NCBI GenBank assembly: GCA_022827885.1
Contig: JAJEIP010000048.1
Coordinates: forward strand, 1 to 64,000
Direction: 5' to 3'
DNA length: 64,000 nt
Origin: Candidatus Poribacteria bacterium
Lineage (GTDB): Bacteria > Poribacteria > WGA-4E > WGA-3G
Shown here: positions 1 through 7,217 of the stretch, piece by piece
Layout: every line of letters starts with the position of its first letter
Position numbering within the stretch: position 1 is the stretch's first letter
Notes under the pieces: model-generated
Databases searched by the model: none
Seen by the model: only the letters and a program-made list of their open reading frames with translations
What the model was told of the DNA's origin: nothing
Made by a program: the position numbers and the translations under genes

Positions 1-135
1 TTGATACGCCGGCGTGCCTTGGGAGAGGTTGATTGCGTCATAGCGCAGACAGAGTTGCGTCATGCCGCGGATGACGGATTCGGTGAAACGGGTGGATTTG
101 TCTGAAAGTTGAGATTGAACGGAAATTTTGAACAC
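1..135 (-). CDS. PLP-dependent class I/II aminotransferase, N-terminal fragment (cut by window edge)
   Basis: The minus strand from 135 is open to the window edge. It reads VFKISVQSQLSDKSTRFTES, then VIRGMTQLCLRYDAINLSQG and TPAY. The segment FTESVIRxMT followed by INLxQGxP is the usual N-terminus of fold-type I aminotransferases of the aspartate/kynurenine aminotransferase group, which transfer amino groups with pyridoxal phosphate. The catalytic lysine lies outside the window. The start is uncertain: GTG at 135 overlaps the GAAGGGG Shine-Dalgarno-like stretch, and an ATT nine bases further in would be better spaced. An in-frame TAG lies upstream, so the gene cannot start much earlier. Confidence 0.65.
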   Translation of the reverse strand, partial: MFKISVQSQLSDKSTRFTESVIRGMTQLCLRYDAINLSQGTPAYQ

Positions 136-166
136 CCCTTCATCAATATGAATGCACTATTAACAC

Positions 167-718
167 CTATGTCTCGATTCTATAACTTAAAATTATGCCG
201 TCATCTAAAGGAATATCAACGGAATGTAGTAGAGGTGTGCTAAAGACGAAATCAATGTAATCAGGCATTTCGTCACGCATTGTTACGGTATCATCCGCGA
301 CAATTAAACCCCCAGGACGAATGTTGGGTAACGCCAATTCCAGATACCGTCGATATTCATTTTTCTCTGCGTCAAGGAATACGAGATCGAAGGTCGTGTC
401 GCATTTCGGTATTTCGTCGAGTGCGTTTCCGATGCGGACTTCGACAATATCGTCTAACCCGACTTCCTGAAGATGCGCCTGCGCTTCCTCTACCCGTTCT
501 CGATCAAACTCAAGGCTAATGAGTCTGCCGCCTGTCTCCTTCAATGCGGCGGCGAGCCAGATTGTGGAATAGCCGTTGCTCGTTCCAACTTCGAGCACGT
601 TTCGCGCCTGAATAGAGCGAATGAGAATAGATAGGAATTGTCCATTTTCCGGCGCGATATTGGTATACCGTTTTGCTGTCTTTTCGAGGCGTTTAAGGAC
701 GGATTCGTAATTTTCCAT
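167..718 (-). CDS. Class I SAM-dependent O-methyltransferase (Methyltransf_3 type)
   Basis: A 183-residue protein, slightly shorter than the 200-220 residues usual for the COMT/CCoAMT-like family. The SAM-binding motif VLEVGTSNGYSTIWLA lies near residues 42-57, followed by an acidic residue after the second strand (ISLEFDRERVE) and the family motif VFLDAEKNEY, where the Asp and Asn/Lys normally bind the metal and the catechol-like substrate. It should methylate a hydroxyl group on a small molecule; the substrate cannot be read from sequence. It is cytoplasmic, with no signal peptide. It lies 31 bases upstream of the truncated aminotransferase on the same strand, so the two may be co-transcribed. 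No clear Shine-Dalgarno precedes the ATG. Confidence 0.85.
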   Translation of the reverse strand: MENYESVLKRLEKTAKRYTNIAPENGQFLSILIRSIQARNVLEVGTSNGYSTIWLAAALKETGGRLISLEFDRERVEEAQAHLQEVGLDDIVEVRIGNALDEIPKCDTTFDLVFLDAEKNEYRRYLELALPNIRPGGLIVADDTVTMRDEMPDYIDFVFSTPLLHSVDIPLDDGIILSYRIET

Positions 719-782
719 GGGGTCTGGGTTTGTAGCTTTCTTGTGTGAAGATGAGAAATTGCGTTCGGCAATTCCCTAAAAA

Positions 783-820
783 ATGCCCAATGCGATTAGG
801 TGAAAGACCCTACCGGGCAT
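783..820. repeat. Imperfect hairpin ATGCCC...GGGCAT
   Basis: ATGCCC at 783-788 pairs with GGGCAT at 815-820. It lies just downstream of the LamG gene's terminator-like hairpin and may be a second stop for transcription or an unrelated repeat. Confidence 0.35.
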
Positions 821-856
821 GAGAAAATAAAGAGAGGCGACAAAGATTGCCGCCTC
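816..856 (-). terminator. Intrinsic terminator after the LamG gene
   Basis: Read on the minus strand, eight bases after the stop codon of the gene at 864-1646, GAGGCG and CGCCTC form a stem around an 11-base loop, followed by TCTTTATTTTCT, a U-rich tract. This is the layout of a Rho-independent terminator. Confidence 0.6.
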
Positions 857-863
857 GTTTCCG

Positions 864-1646
864 TTAGCGAAGTCTCTTGATTTTGCCCCAAGACGTGGCG
901 AGTTTATCTTTCGGATTTACAGCCAAAAATTCTGCAGCCCCCATATCCATGCTCTGCTCCATTTCGTCATCAGAGAGGGCGCGATTCCAGAGCCGAACCT
1001 CGTCAACTATACCGGGCCACGCTTCGCCAGCCCAGGTGCCGATCTGAACCTGACTTGTCGCACCTGCGGGGGCGACAGGGTTGTTAGAATCCTGATCGTG
1101 CGTGACTTTGCCGTTGACATAAATCTTGACTTTGCCTTTGTTGTCGCTCGTATGGGTATAGGACAGATAATACCATTTGCCGGTATCAAGACCCGTCTTA
1201 TTATCGTTGATGTCCAAAAACCCGCTGCCAGCACCATTCGTCCAGACTTTGATGCCGTTTCCGGGATTCATCCCATAGCCGAATCCGATGTGTCTTCCAC
1301 CGCCACCCATGCGTGTGCCAAAAACGATAGCGTGCGCACCCGGCAGTCGGTCGAGATTAATCCATGCGGCTTGTGTAATTTCGTCTTCGATATGGAAAGC
1401 CCCGTCGTCCTCAACAGCGACGAAATCGCTGGACGCGCTGAATTGAAGTGCCTTTCCGAATTTACCGTCAACCCATTTGGCACCGCCGTTGAGTTCACCT
1501 TCAAAGCCGTTTTCTGAGAAGTCATCGACGGTATTACCCTTACCTTCATCGAGTGGCATGTACAGAACAAGACCTTCCAGCAAATCGGCAGCGGCATAAG
1601 TGCTGCAAACCAAGGCAATGACTAAGACAATAAACAGTTGTTTCAC
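864..1646 (-). CDS. Secreted LamG-domain protein with C-terminal KLATSWGKIKRLR tail
   Basis: A 260-residue protein with an N-terminal signal peptide (MKQLFIVLVIALVCSTYAAA) and one LamG/concanavalin-A-like jelly roll (about residues 25-235) with typical segments: VLYMPLDEGKG, ALQFSASSDFVAVEDD, ITQAAWINLD, and VDEVRLWNRALSDDEM near the end. Such domains bind sugars or proteins outside the cell; no catalytic site is evident. The last 20 residues, AVNPKDKLATSWGKIKRLR, lie beyond the fold and match the tails of four other secreted proteins in this window. The start is GTG at 1646, chosen because GGAGG precedes it by six bases. A strong promoter lies at 1684-1712 and a terminator follows the gene, so it is probably monocistronic. 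Confidence 0.85.
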   Translation of the reverse strand: MKQLFIVLVIALVCSTYAAADLLEGLVLYMPLDEGKGNTVDDFSENGFEGELNGGAKWVDGKFGKALQFSASSDFVAVEDDGAFHIEDEITQAAWINLDRLPGAHAIVFGTRMGGGGRHIGFGYGMNPGNGIKVWTNGAGSGFLDINDNKTGLDTGKWYYLSYTHTSDNKGKVKIYVNGKVTHDQDSNNPVAPAGATSQVQIGTWAGEAWPGIVDEVRLWNRALSDDEMEQSMDMGAAEFLAVNPKDKLATSWGKIKRLR

Positions 1647-1683
1647 GTGTTACCTCCATAGTGAATAATTGTACATAATAATA

Positions 1684-1712
1684 ATAATACCACAAAATAT
1701 AGCACCTGTCAA
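1684..1712 (-). promoter_or_regulatory. Sigma-70 promoter of the LamG gene
   Basis: Minus strand TTGACA (1707-1712), 17-base spacer, TATTAT (1684-1689) preceded by TGG. It lies about 38 bases upstream of the GTG start. Confidence 0.7.
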
Positions 1713-1738
1713 GAACGTTTCAGTATGGCGTAAATGGG

Positions 1739-2575
1739 TTACTGGAACAACTGCCAACTTCTGCCGGGCAGATCGGCGCGAAAGACCTCTACGTTGCCCC
1801 TGTCTGCCATGGTGACGTAACAGGTGCGTCCATCTGGACCCCCGAAAGCGATATTGGAACATAATTTACCCGTTAATTCGACTTCCAACAGCACCTCACC
1901 CGCCGGAGAGAGCTTCGCCACTGTGCCTTTGCCGTGCCGAGTGATATAGAGATTGCCTTCAATATCGCACCGCATGCCGTCCATGTTGAAATCCGGGAAC
2001 TGAATCAAGAGACGTTTATTGCTAACCTCTCCTTCAGGGGATAGGTCATACGCCCAGACGTTCCGTTGCGCCGATTCATTGACGTAAAGCACTTTTTCGT
2101 CGGGACTGACTTCGATGCCGTTTGTTGTGCCCATATCCGCTTCCAGTAAGGTTACGGCTCCATCCGTGTCGACCCGCCAGATTTGTCCGGTGGACGCGCC
2201 CCAATTCGGGTCACTCGCATAGAGGATATCGTTCGCGCCTATGGCGAGATCGTTCGGCTGATTCATTGTCGGTTCGTGGGCATGCACAGTGATGTCCCAT
2301 GTGTCCATATCCACTTTCAGGACGTTGTGATTTGTGTAATCGGCGATGAACATGAAGCCGTCGCTGTTGAAACGGATGCCGTTGCCGATGCTTCCCGTCG
2401 GGAGTTCAACAAAAACGCTGGCTGTGCCGTCGGGTGTCACCTTGCCGATGGTATGCTGCCGTTCGTAGTTAACAGCGTATAGGTTTCCCGCTGCATCACA
2501 GCCGGGTCCCTCGATTCCCGATGTAAATCCGTTAACGGGTGTAAATTCTTGACTGACAAACAGTTCTTCGTTCAT
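1739..2575 (-). CDS. SMP-30/gluconolactonase/LRE family protein
   Basis: A 278-residue cytoplasmic six-bladed beta-propeller of the SMP-30/gluconolactonase family, which hydrolyses sugar lactones or related esters using a bound divalent metal. Characteristic pieces are FTSGIEGPGCDAAGNLYAVN at the N-terminus (metal-binding E), NGIRFNSDGFMFIADY, PNDLAIGANDILYASDP (the conserved N) and TNGIEVSPDEKVLYVNES (N and S/D motif). The start is the ATG at 2575 rather than the upstream in-frame codon at 2608, because AAGGA is well placed before it and this start leaves a 17-base gap after the FIST gene. It is the second gene of a probable FIST/SMP-30 operon. The true substrate is unknown. Confidence 0.85.
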   Translation of the reverse strand: MNEELFVSQEFTPVNGFTSGIEGPGCDAAGNLYAVNYERQHTIGKVTPDGTASVFVELPTGSIGNGIRFNSDGFMFIADYTNHNVLKVDMDTWDITVHAHEPTMNQPNDLAIGANDILYASDPNWGASTGQIWRVDTDGAVTLLEADMGTTNGIEVSPDEKVLYVNESAQRNVWAYDLSPEGEVSNKRLLIQFPDFNMDGMRCDIEGNLYITRHGKGTVAKLSPAGEVLLEVELTGKLCSNIAFGGPDGRTCYVTMADRGNVEVFRADLPGRSWQLFQ

Positions 2576-2592
2576 TTTTTGATTCCTTGAAT

Positions 2593-3765
2593 TCAATTTG
2601 CGGTGCAAAGCACAAATACACCGGTATAGGCATGCGCGAAGTTGCGTCCACCGATGGGTGCAAACTCCGAATTCCCGAAAAATCCGATAACGGGGAGTCC
2701 TGGAAACTTCTCTTGGATCACACCGATGTCGTGATTTGCTACGCCATATAATCCTTTACCCCGACCTAAGCAGTTGAAATAAAGCCCGAATGCCGGTGGA
2801 TGCTCCCGTGTTTTTTCCGCTAACCGCGTGAGAATTACTTGTATTTCTTCTGCAGCGGCGTTTGGATTTCGAAGATGGAACTGCACCAATTGTCCTTCCG
2901 TTACCTCCTCAGAGACAGCCAGCGCATCGTGCTCCTCATTAATACCGATAAGATTACGAATCAGAAAATCTCCGCGGATCGGATTCCTGTTTTCAGGGTC
3001 CATGGCGATGCCGACAAAAACCGTGCCACCTGAACGACGAATGTCGTCCTGCGTTAGCAATTGTAAGGTTCCCTTAAAGTTTTCCAATGCCGGTTCACCG
3101 TCCAACTCAAAGATAACGCGTCCCTCTGCTCTGGTAACCTCACGGGGTCTACCGACAGGTTGACAACCTTGGGCAACGCCGATCTCCGTATTGAAATCAC
3201 CCGTTAAGAGGATACCCGTCAGTCCGCCTTCCGTTGCCTCTTCGCCTCTCCAATGATACATCTGCGCGCCTGTTGCGTCGCCAGAGACAGCGGCACCCAC
3301 GAGAGGCAATTCTGTTCCGTCGTCACCGATGTGTTTCACGAGTTCTGCTGGGTTCACAGCCCGAACGTCCGGGAAAATCACAAGAAGGGAGTCATCGTCG
3401 CGTCCAGATTGAATGTCTTTTTGTATCTGTTCGCCGACTTCAGCGGCTGTGCCTCGCGCGCTAAAGGAGGCTGCCGAGAGTTGATCGCTACGGATAACCA
3501 TTACGGCGAGAGTCGGTTCTTCTTCAAACTCGCCGGCTGAAGTCAGGACGCTCATCCCGCTACATCCGATGAGTTCATCACAATTGGCGTTGGAGTGAAC
3601 CGCTTGATACAGGCTCTCATATTCGGTTTGATAGTTAAGGGTTGCAAATACGATTGCAAGATCGGCTTTAGCAATGCCTGCGTTTCCCATTGCCATCAGT
3701 GTTGCGCGTTCCGCGGCTTCCGAAGTTGAGAGGCTTTGCGAATGTCCCACACCTACATGAATCAT
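2593..3765 (-). CDS. FIST N/C domain sensory protein
   Basis: About 390 residues covering a complete FIST_N plus FIST_C pair with no kinase, cyclase or methyl-acceptor domain attached. It begins MIHVGVGHSQS, contains the FIST_N pieces DELIGCSGMSVLTSAG and LLVIFPDV and ends with the FIST_C segments FGLYFNCLGRGKGLYG and IGFFGNSEFAPIGG. FIST domains are thought to bind small ligands such as amino acids. The ATG at 3765 is preferred over GTG at 3774 because AGGTGAG precedes it and the family typically starts here. A divergent arrangement with the 67-residue gene at 3868 puts two promoters back to back. Partner proteins cannot be inferred. Confidence 0.85.
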   Translation of the reverse strand: MIHVGVGHSQSLSTSEAAERATLMAMGNAGIAKADLAIVFATLNYQTEYESLYQAVHSNANCDELIGCSGMSVLTSAGEFEEEPTLAVMVIRSDQLSAASFSARGTAAEVGEQIQKDIQSGRDDDSLLVIFPDVRAVNPAELVKHIGDDGTELPLVGAAVSGDATGAQMYHWRGEEATEGGLTGILLTGDFNTEIGVAQGCQPVGRPREVTRAEGRVIFELDGEPALENFKGTLQLLTQDDIRRSGGTVFVGIAMDPENRNPIRGDFLIRNLIGINEEHDALAVSEEVTEGQLVQFHLRNPNAAAEEIQVILTRLAEKTREHPPAFGLYFNCLGRGKGLYGVANHDIGVIQEKFPGLPVIGFFGNSEFAPIGGRNFAHAYTGVFVLCTAN

Positions 3766-3790
3766 ATTTCTCACCTACCTTTTTGCGGTA

Positions 3791-3819
3791 ATAATACAGT
3801 ATCCACGAGAAAAGGGCAA
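3791..3819 (-). promoter_or_regulatory. Promoter of the FIST/SMP-30 operon
   Basis: Minus strand TTGCCC (3814-3819), 17-base spacer, TATTAT (3791-3796). The -35 box is a partial match, the -10 box a good one. It faces away from the promoter at 3831-3859. Confidence 0.55.
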
Positions 3820-3830
3820 CAAATTTTTCA

Positions 3831-3859
3831 TTGACAATGCGTGTAGGAGGTGCTATCAT
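3831..3859 (+). promoter_or_regulatory. Promoter with predicted start at the GTG of the next gene
   Basis: TTGACA (3831-3836), 17-base spacer, TATCAT (3854-3859). Transcription would be expected to start about seven bases after the -10 box, at 3866-3867, i.e. one or two bases before the GTG at 3868. The AGGAGG at 3845-3850 lies inside the promoter spacer and could not be part of such a transcript. Confidence 0.6.
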
Positions 3860-3867
3860 ATTTTTAA

Positions 3868-4071
3868 GTGGGCGGCATAGATTTACTCATGTTATTGTCA
3901 GATTGGTATTTAGCGAGACAAGAAAAGCGAATTCAGGTGGCTAAAGCTGAAGGGAAAGCTGAGGTGTATCAAGAGATCGTGGCATGGCAGGCTCGTCGAA
4001 CGGCGGCGGAGGCGCGGGGCGAGACTTTCACTGAACCGCCGCCCGGTGTGCCACAAAATGGGACTGAATAG
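3868..4071 (+). CDS. Small charged helical protein (67 aa) upstream of folD
   Basis: A 67-residue protein with a hydrophobic N-terminal turn (IDLLMLLSDWYLA), a highly charged helix (RQEKRIQVAKAEGKAEVYQE) and a Pro-rich end (FTEPPPGVP). I recognise this as a type of small protein seen in several copies in Poribacteria-like genomes, often near other genes; its function is not known. An in-frame TAA directly precedes the GTG, so the start is GTG 3868 or ATG 3889. With the promoter at 3831-3859 the GTG would sit at the very 5' end of the RNA, suggesting a leaderless start. Its stop lies 17 bases before folD, with the folD ribosome site between, so it probably leads a folD-SDR operon. Confidence 0.65.
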   Translation: MGGIDLLMLLSDWYLARQEKRIQVAKAEGKAEVYQEIVAWQARRTAAEARGETFTEPPPGVPQNGTE

Positions 4072-4088
4072 ATTGGAGGAACAAGGAT

Positions 4089-4922
4089 TTGTCAGCCGAA
4101 CTCCTTAAGGGTAGTCAACTTGCGAAACGCGTCCGGAGCCAGATCCGGCGAAAACTAAAAAAACTCACATTCACACCAGGGCTCGCTGTTGTTCAGGTAG
4201 GCGATGACCCTGCATCAACGCTCTATATCAAACACAAACAACGTGACTGTGAAAAGGTGCATTTCCACTCCGAAGTCCATCGCTTACCCGCAGACATTAA
4301 CCAAGACACCCTGATTGCGCACGTTGAAACCCTCAATGCGCGAACGGATATCCATGGGATACTCGTGCAAATGCCACTCCCAGCCGGTATAGATAAAGAA
4401 GCCGTCATTGATAAGATTTCCCCCCAGAAAGATGCAGACGGGTTGAATCCGGTCAATTTAGGGAATCTCCTCATCAATCGCGAGGGGGTGACACCTTGTA
4501 CACCGACAGGCATTATCCGCCTGATTGAATTGACAGGTGCGCAGATTGAGGGCAAACATGCCGTCTGTATCGGTAGGAGTCCACTGGTCGGGAAATCCGT
4601 TGGATTGATGCTGTTGAATCGAAATGCTACCGTTACGTATTGTCATTCTCGAACAGTAGACGTGACGGCGGAGGTTCAGAAAGCGGACATTATCGTCGCC
4701 GCAGTCGGTAGACCGGCGTTTGTGACCGCAGACATGGTGAAACCTGGGGCTATCGTTATTGATGTCGGGATTAATCACGTCAATGGACGTGCCGTTGGGG
4801 ATGTTAAATTTGAGGAAGTTAAAGAGGTGGCAGGATTTATAACCCCGGTCCCCGGCGGTGTGGGTCCTATGACACGCGCAATGTTATTAGAAAATACTTT
4901 GAAATTAGCGATTGGAGGCTAA
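4089..4922 (+). CDS. folD: Bifunctional methylenetetrahydrofolate dehydrogenase / cyclohydrolase
   Basis: A 277-residue FolD, normal length for the family. It interconverts 5,10-methylene-THF and 10-formyl-THF, supplying one-carbon units. Visible motifs: VGDDPASTLYIKHKQRDCEK (with the catalytic Lys of the YxxxK pair), ILVQMPLP, KDADGLNPVNLG, the NADP-site turn IGRSPLVGKSV, and the family signature PGGVGPMTRAMLLENT at the C-terminus. The start is TTG at 4089, eight bases after GGAGGA (4075-4080); no in-frame ATG fits the conserved N-terminus. Cytoplasmic. The downstream SDR gene begins three bases after its stop, so the pair is probably co-transcribed. Confidence 0.95.
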   Translation: MSAELLKGSQLAKRVRSQIRRKLKKLTFTPGLAVVQVGDDPASTLYIKHKQRDCEKVHFHSEVHRLPADINQDTLIAHVETLNARTDIHGILVQMPLPAGIDKEAVIDKISPQKDADGLNPVNLGNLLINREGVTPCTPTGIIRLIELTGAQIEGKHAVCIGRSPLVGKSVGLMLLNRNATVTYCHSRTVDVTAEVQKADIIVAAVGRPAFVTADMVKPGAIVIDVGINHVNGRAVGDVKFEEVKEVAGFITPVPGGVGPMTRAMLLENTLKLAIGG

Positions 4923-4925
4923 GTA

Positions 4926-5690
4926 ATGGCGTTTCCAGGATTTGAATTAAAAGATAAGGTCATGTTAATCACTGGCTCCGGCAAGGGCATCGGCAGAGGG
5001 ATTGCACTCGCCGCTGCACAGATGGGGGCAAAGATCATCTTGAATAGCCGAACCCTGACTGATCTTGAGGAGGTCGCAGGGGAGATCCGGGCAAACGGAG
5101 GTGAAGCGGAGTCGGTTGTGTTTGATGTCAGCGATATGGCACAAGTGGCGACAGGGGCACAAGCCGCACTCGACGTATGGGGGCGGGTCGATGTGCTCGT
5201 CAATAACGCTGGCACGAACCGTCCGAAACCTGCACTCGAGTTAACGGAAGAGGATTGGGACGCGATCTATGATCTCAATCTCAAAGGACTGTTCTTCCTA
5301 ACGCAGACCCTCGTGAAACCGATGATAGCGCGAGAGAGCGGAAAAATTATTAATATCTCCTCGACGATGGGCTTGGTAGGCGGCCCCTTGCGGACTGCCT
5401 ATTCAGGAAGCAAGGGCGGTGTCGTGCTGCTAACCAAGGGACTCGCCGTTGAATGGGCACCGCATAATGTCACGGTGAATGCTGTGGCACCAGCGTTTAC
5501 GCGGACACCGCTTGCAGATGTCCTGTTACAACGCAAGGAATTTTATGAGGACGTTGTCCGCCGTATCCCGATGGGGCGTGTTGGCGAGGTGGACGAGGTC
5601 GTCGGTGCTGTGCTGTTCTTAGCATCAGAGGCAGCGAACTGGGTGACTGGACAAACGATTGCCGTTGATGGCGGTTGGGTCGCTTGGTAG
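4926..5690 (+). CDS. Short-chain dehydrogenase/reductase (SDR)
   Basis: A 254-residue classical SDR with the NAD(P) motif TGSGKGIG near the N-terminus, the structural NNAG motif, the catalytic Ser (ISSTMG) and Tyr-x-x-x-Lys (YSGSKGG; here Y-S-G-S-K), and the C-terminal WVTGQTIAVDGGW typical of gluconate 5-dehydrogenase/glucose 1-dehydrogenase-like enzymes. It oxidises or reduces a hydroxyl/keto group of an unidentified substrate. It follows folD by three bases. Confidence 0.9.
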   Translation: MAFPGFELKDKVMLITGSGKGIGRGIALAAAQMGAKIILNSRTLTDLEEVAGEIRANGGEAESVVFDVSDMAQVATGAQAALDVWGRVDVLVNNAGTNRPKPALELTEEDWDAIYDLNLKGLFFLTQTLVKPMIARESGKIINISSTMGLVGGPLRTAYSGSKGGVVLLTKGLAVEWAPHNVTVNAVAPAFTRTPLADVLLQRKEFYEDVVRRIPMGRVGEVDEVVGAVLFLASEAANWVTGQTIAVDGGWVAW

Positions 5691-5740
5691 TTTTCACGGG
5701 ATATGAAATTTTAAGCAATATTAGGTTTTGAGGGGAGACG

Positions 5741-5813
5741 GAAGAATAGGAAGGGTGGAAGAAAGTTTCCGTGTGTGTTATCTTCCAAACTTCCAGACTT
5801 CCAACCCAAGTGC
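5741..5813. repeat. CTTCCAA-rich intergenic repeat with inverted GGAAG arm
   Basis: A purine-rich arm (GGAAG... GGAAGGGTGGAAG) is followed by a pyrimidine-rich arm with spaced copies of CTTCCA (ATCTTCCAAACTTCCAGA and so on). The two arms are complementary in part and could fold back. Similar CTTCCAATCTTC stretches occur inside nadE (near 35488-35520) and the Wzi-like gene (near 36707). Confidence 0.45.
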
Positions 5814-5848
5814 GGATTCAAAATCTGAAGACTAATATTGAAACTTGC

Positions 5849-6976
5849 TTATCCCTTTTCGCACACAATGGGTCTCCGTTCCACATAACATCGCACAATG
5901 TCAATAATGAGTGCAATGTCGTTCCGCGCCGATTCCAGCGAGGTATAACACGGTTCACCTTCTGTGATACACGCATGGAAATGACGCAATTCCCGCATAA
6001 ATGCGCTCTCCCATTCAATAGCGGGGGTCTTGCTATAGGTCGTGCCATCGGTGTCTATCCCGTGTATCGTTACCTCTGACAGGATACCCCGTGAAAAACC
6101 GGTCGGATAGGAGACGATCACGCGTTTGGTATCCCCATAGATTTCCAAGGTCTCTTTAAAGTCCCAGAGGTCTGGTAGATCGACCCATGTCGCGACACAG
6201 CGGGCACCGTTCGGATAGCCAAACACGATCGTCACACCGCGTCCTTCCGACCAGACTTCCGCGCTAATCACCTCACTCGGCGAGCCGAGCATTACCCGTA
6301 GACTGTAGATGTCGTGAATCATGCTACCCGCAAGCAAGTAGAACACCCGCGCTGCCTTGCTTTGGATGTCGCTTTCGAGTCCGGTTTGGGACAAGACATC
6401 ACCAATGGCTTCTGCCTGTGCCTGTTCACGTGCCGCGCCCGCAGGCTTAAATGCGTCCGCAGGAACATCATCAAACCGCTCGACATCGAATTGGCTCAGG
6501 TGTAAACTATTGTTCGGATGGAGATGGTTGATCTGCACAAAACGATAACTCTCCATCGCATCTACTTCGCGCTTGGCGAATTGAAAGGCTGGATCATGGA
6601 CCTTCATATACCCGGCTTGTGCGACGGTATCTGCTTCACGTTGGGCGGCGAGCATCGTATCCATTTCTTGAAGTGAAAAGCAGACGGGTTTTTCAATGAA
6701 AACATGTTTTCCCGCCTTAAACGCAGCGAGTGCGACTTCCGTCTTTGGATCCCCGTGACACAGCAAAACGGCATCCACATCTGAATCGAGCAACGCATTG
6801 TAATCCGTTACATATTGCGGGACATTGAACCGTGTTGAGACTGCCTGCGCTGCGCCTTGCGAAAGATCGCAAACGATGGATACCTCAAATTCCCGATGAA
6901 GTGCGGTAAGATTCGGGAGATGATGAACTTGCGCGATTGCGCCACATCCGACAATACCTATCCGTATACGCCTCAT
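5849..6976 (-). CDS. Gfo/Idh/MocA family oxidoreductase
   Basis: A 375-residue NAD(P)-dependent oxidoreductase. The N-terminal Rossmann motif is IGIVGCGAIAQVHHLPNL, followed by DVDAVLLCHGDPKTEVALAA and the family hallmark HVFIEKPVCFS, whose Lys takes part in catalysis. The C-terminal alpha/beta domain (about residues 140-360) lacks specific signatures, so the sugar or cyclitol substrate is open. Start at 6976 is supported by GGAGGT seven bases upstream, with a promoter at 7015-7043. It converges with the folD-SDR genes. Confidence 0.9.
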   Translation of the reverse strand: MRRIRIGIVGCGAIAQVHHLPNLTALHREFEVSIVCDLSQGAAQAVSTRFNVPQYVTDYNALLDSDVDAVLLCHGDPKTEVALAAFKAGKHVFIEKPVCFSLQEMDTMLAAQREADTVAQAGYMKVHDPAFQFAKREVDAMESYRFVQINHLHPNNSLHLSQFDVERFDDVPADAFKPAGAAREQAQAEAIGDVLSQTGLESDIQSKAARVFYLLAGSMIHDIYSLRVMLGSPSEVISAEVWSEGRGVTIVFGYPNGARCVATWVDLPDLWDFKETLEIYGDTKRVIVSYPTGFSRGILSEVTIHGIDTDGTTYSKTPAIEWESAFMRELRHFHACITEGEPCYTSLESARNDIALIIDIVRCYVERRPIVCEKG

Positions 6977-7014
6977 ATCTTTTACCTCCGACAGATAACG
7001 CTTTCTATGCGTCT

Positions 7015-7043
7015 ATCGTATCATATACGCGAAATAGATGCAA
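7015..7043 (-). promoter_or_regulatory. Promoter of the Gfo/Idh/MocA gene
   Basis: Minus strand TTGCAT (7038-7043), 17-base spacer, TACGAT (7015-7020), 38 bases upstream of the start codon. Confidence 0.5.
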
Positions 7044-7045
7044 TT

Positions 7046-7105
7046 TATAGTTATCAGTCCTCAGTTGTTAGTAAGAGAGGCTATCAATCATCAGTTGGGA
7101 AACAT
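7046..7105. repeat. CAGTT-rich intergenic repeat
   Basis: AGTTATCAGTCCTCAGTTGT and TCATCAGTTGGGAA are degenerate copies of a GTTATCAGT unit that recurs in many gaps of this window (for example 11947-11972, 14350-14385, 15694-15712, 38243-38262, 44443-44477). Confidence 0.4.
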
Positions 7106-7150
7106 CGCGATCACAGCGCGTTCCTACGGAAAGACGGGGTAGTTGGGAAG

Positions 7151-7179
7151 TTGACAATAAAAGCAAAAACGCTCATAAT
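7151..7179 (+). promoter_or_regulatory. Promoter of the multi-pass membrane protein gene
   Basis: TTGACA (7151-7156), 17-base spacer, CATAAT (7174-7179). It lies about 40 bases upstream of the ATG at 7218, which has GGAGG at 7205-7209. Confidence 0.65.
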
Positions 7180-7217
7180 AGAGGCAACAAATTGCGTGTA
7201 AGATGGAGGTTATAGGT

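Noticed and set aside
4965-5162. Frameshift or second gene within the SDR region
   Set aside because: The plus-strand SDR is intact from Rossmann motif to C-terminus; the minus frame is a shadow.
5771-6079. Plus-strand open frame of 102 codons
   Set aside because: Overlaps the Gfo/Idh/MocA gene on the other strand and starts in the CTTCCAA repeat; no ribosome site.
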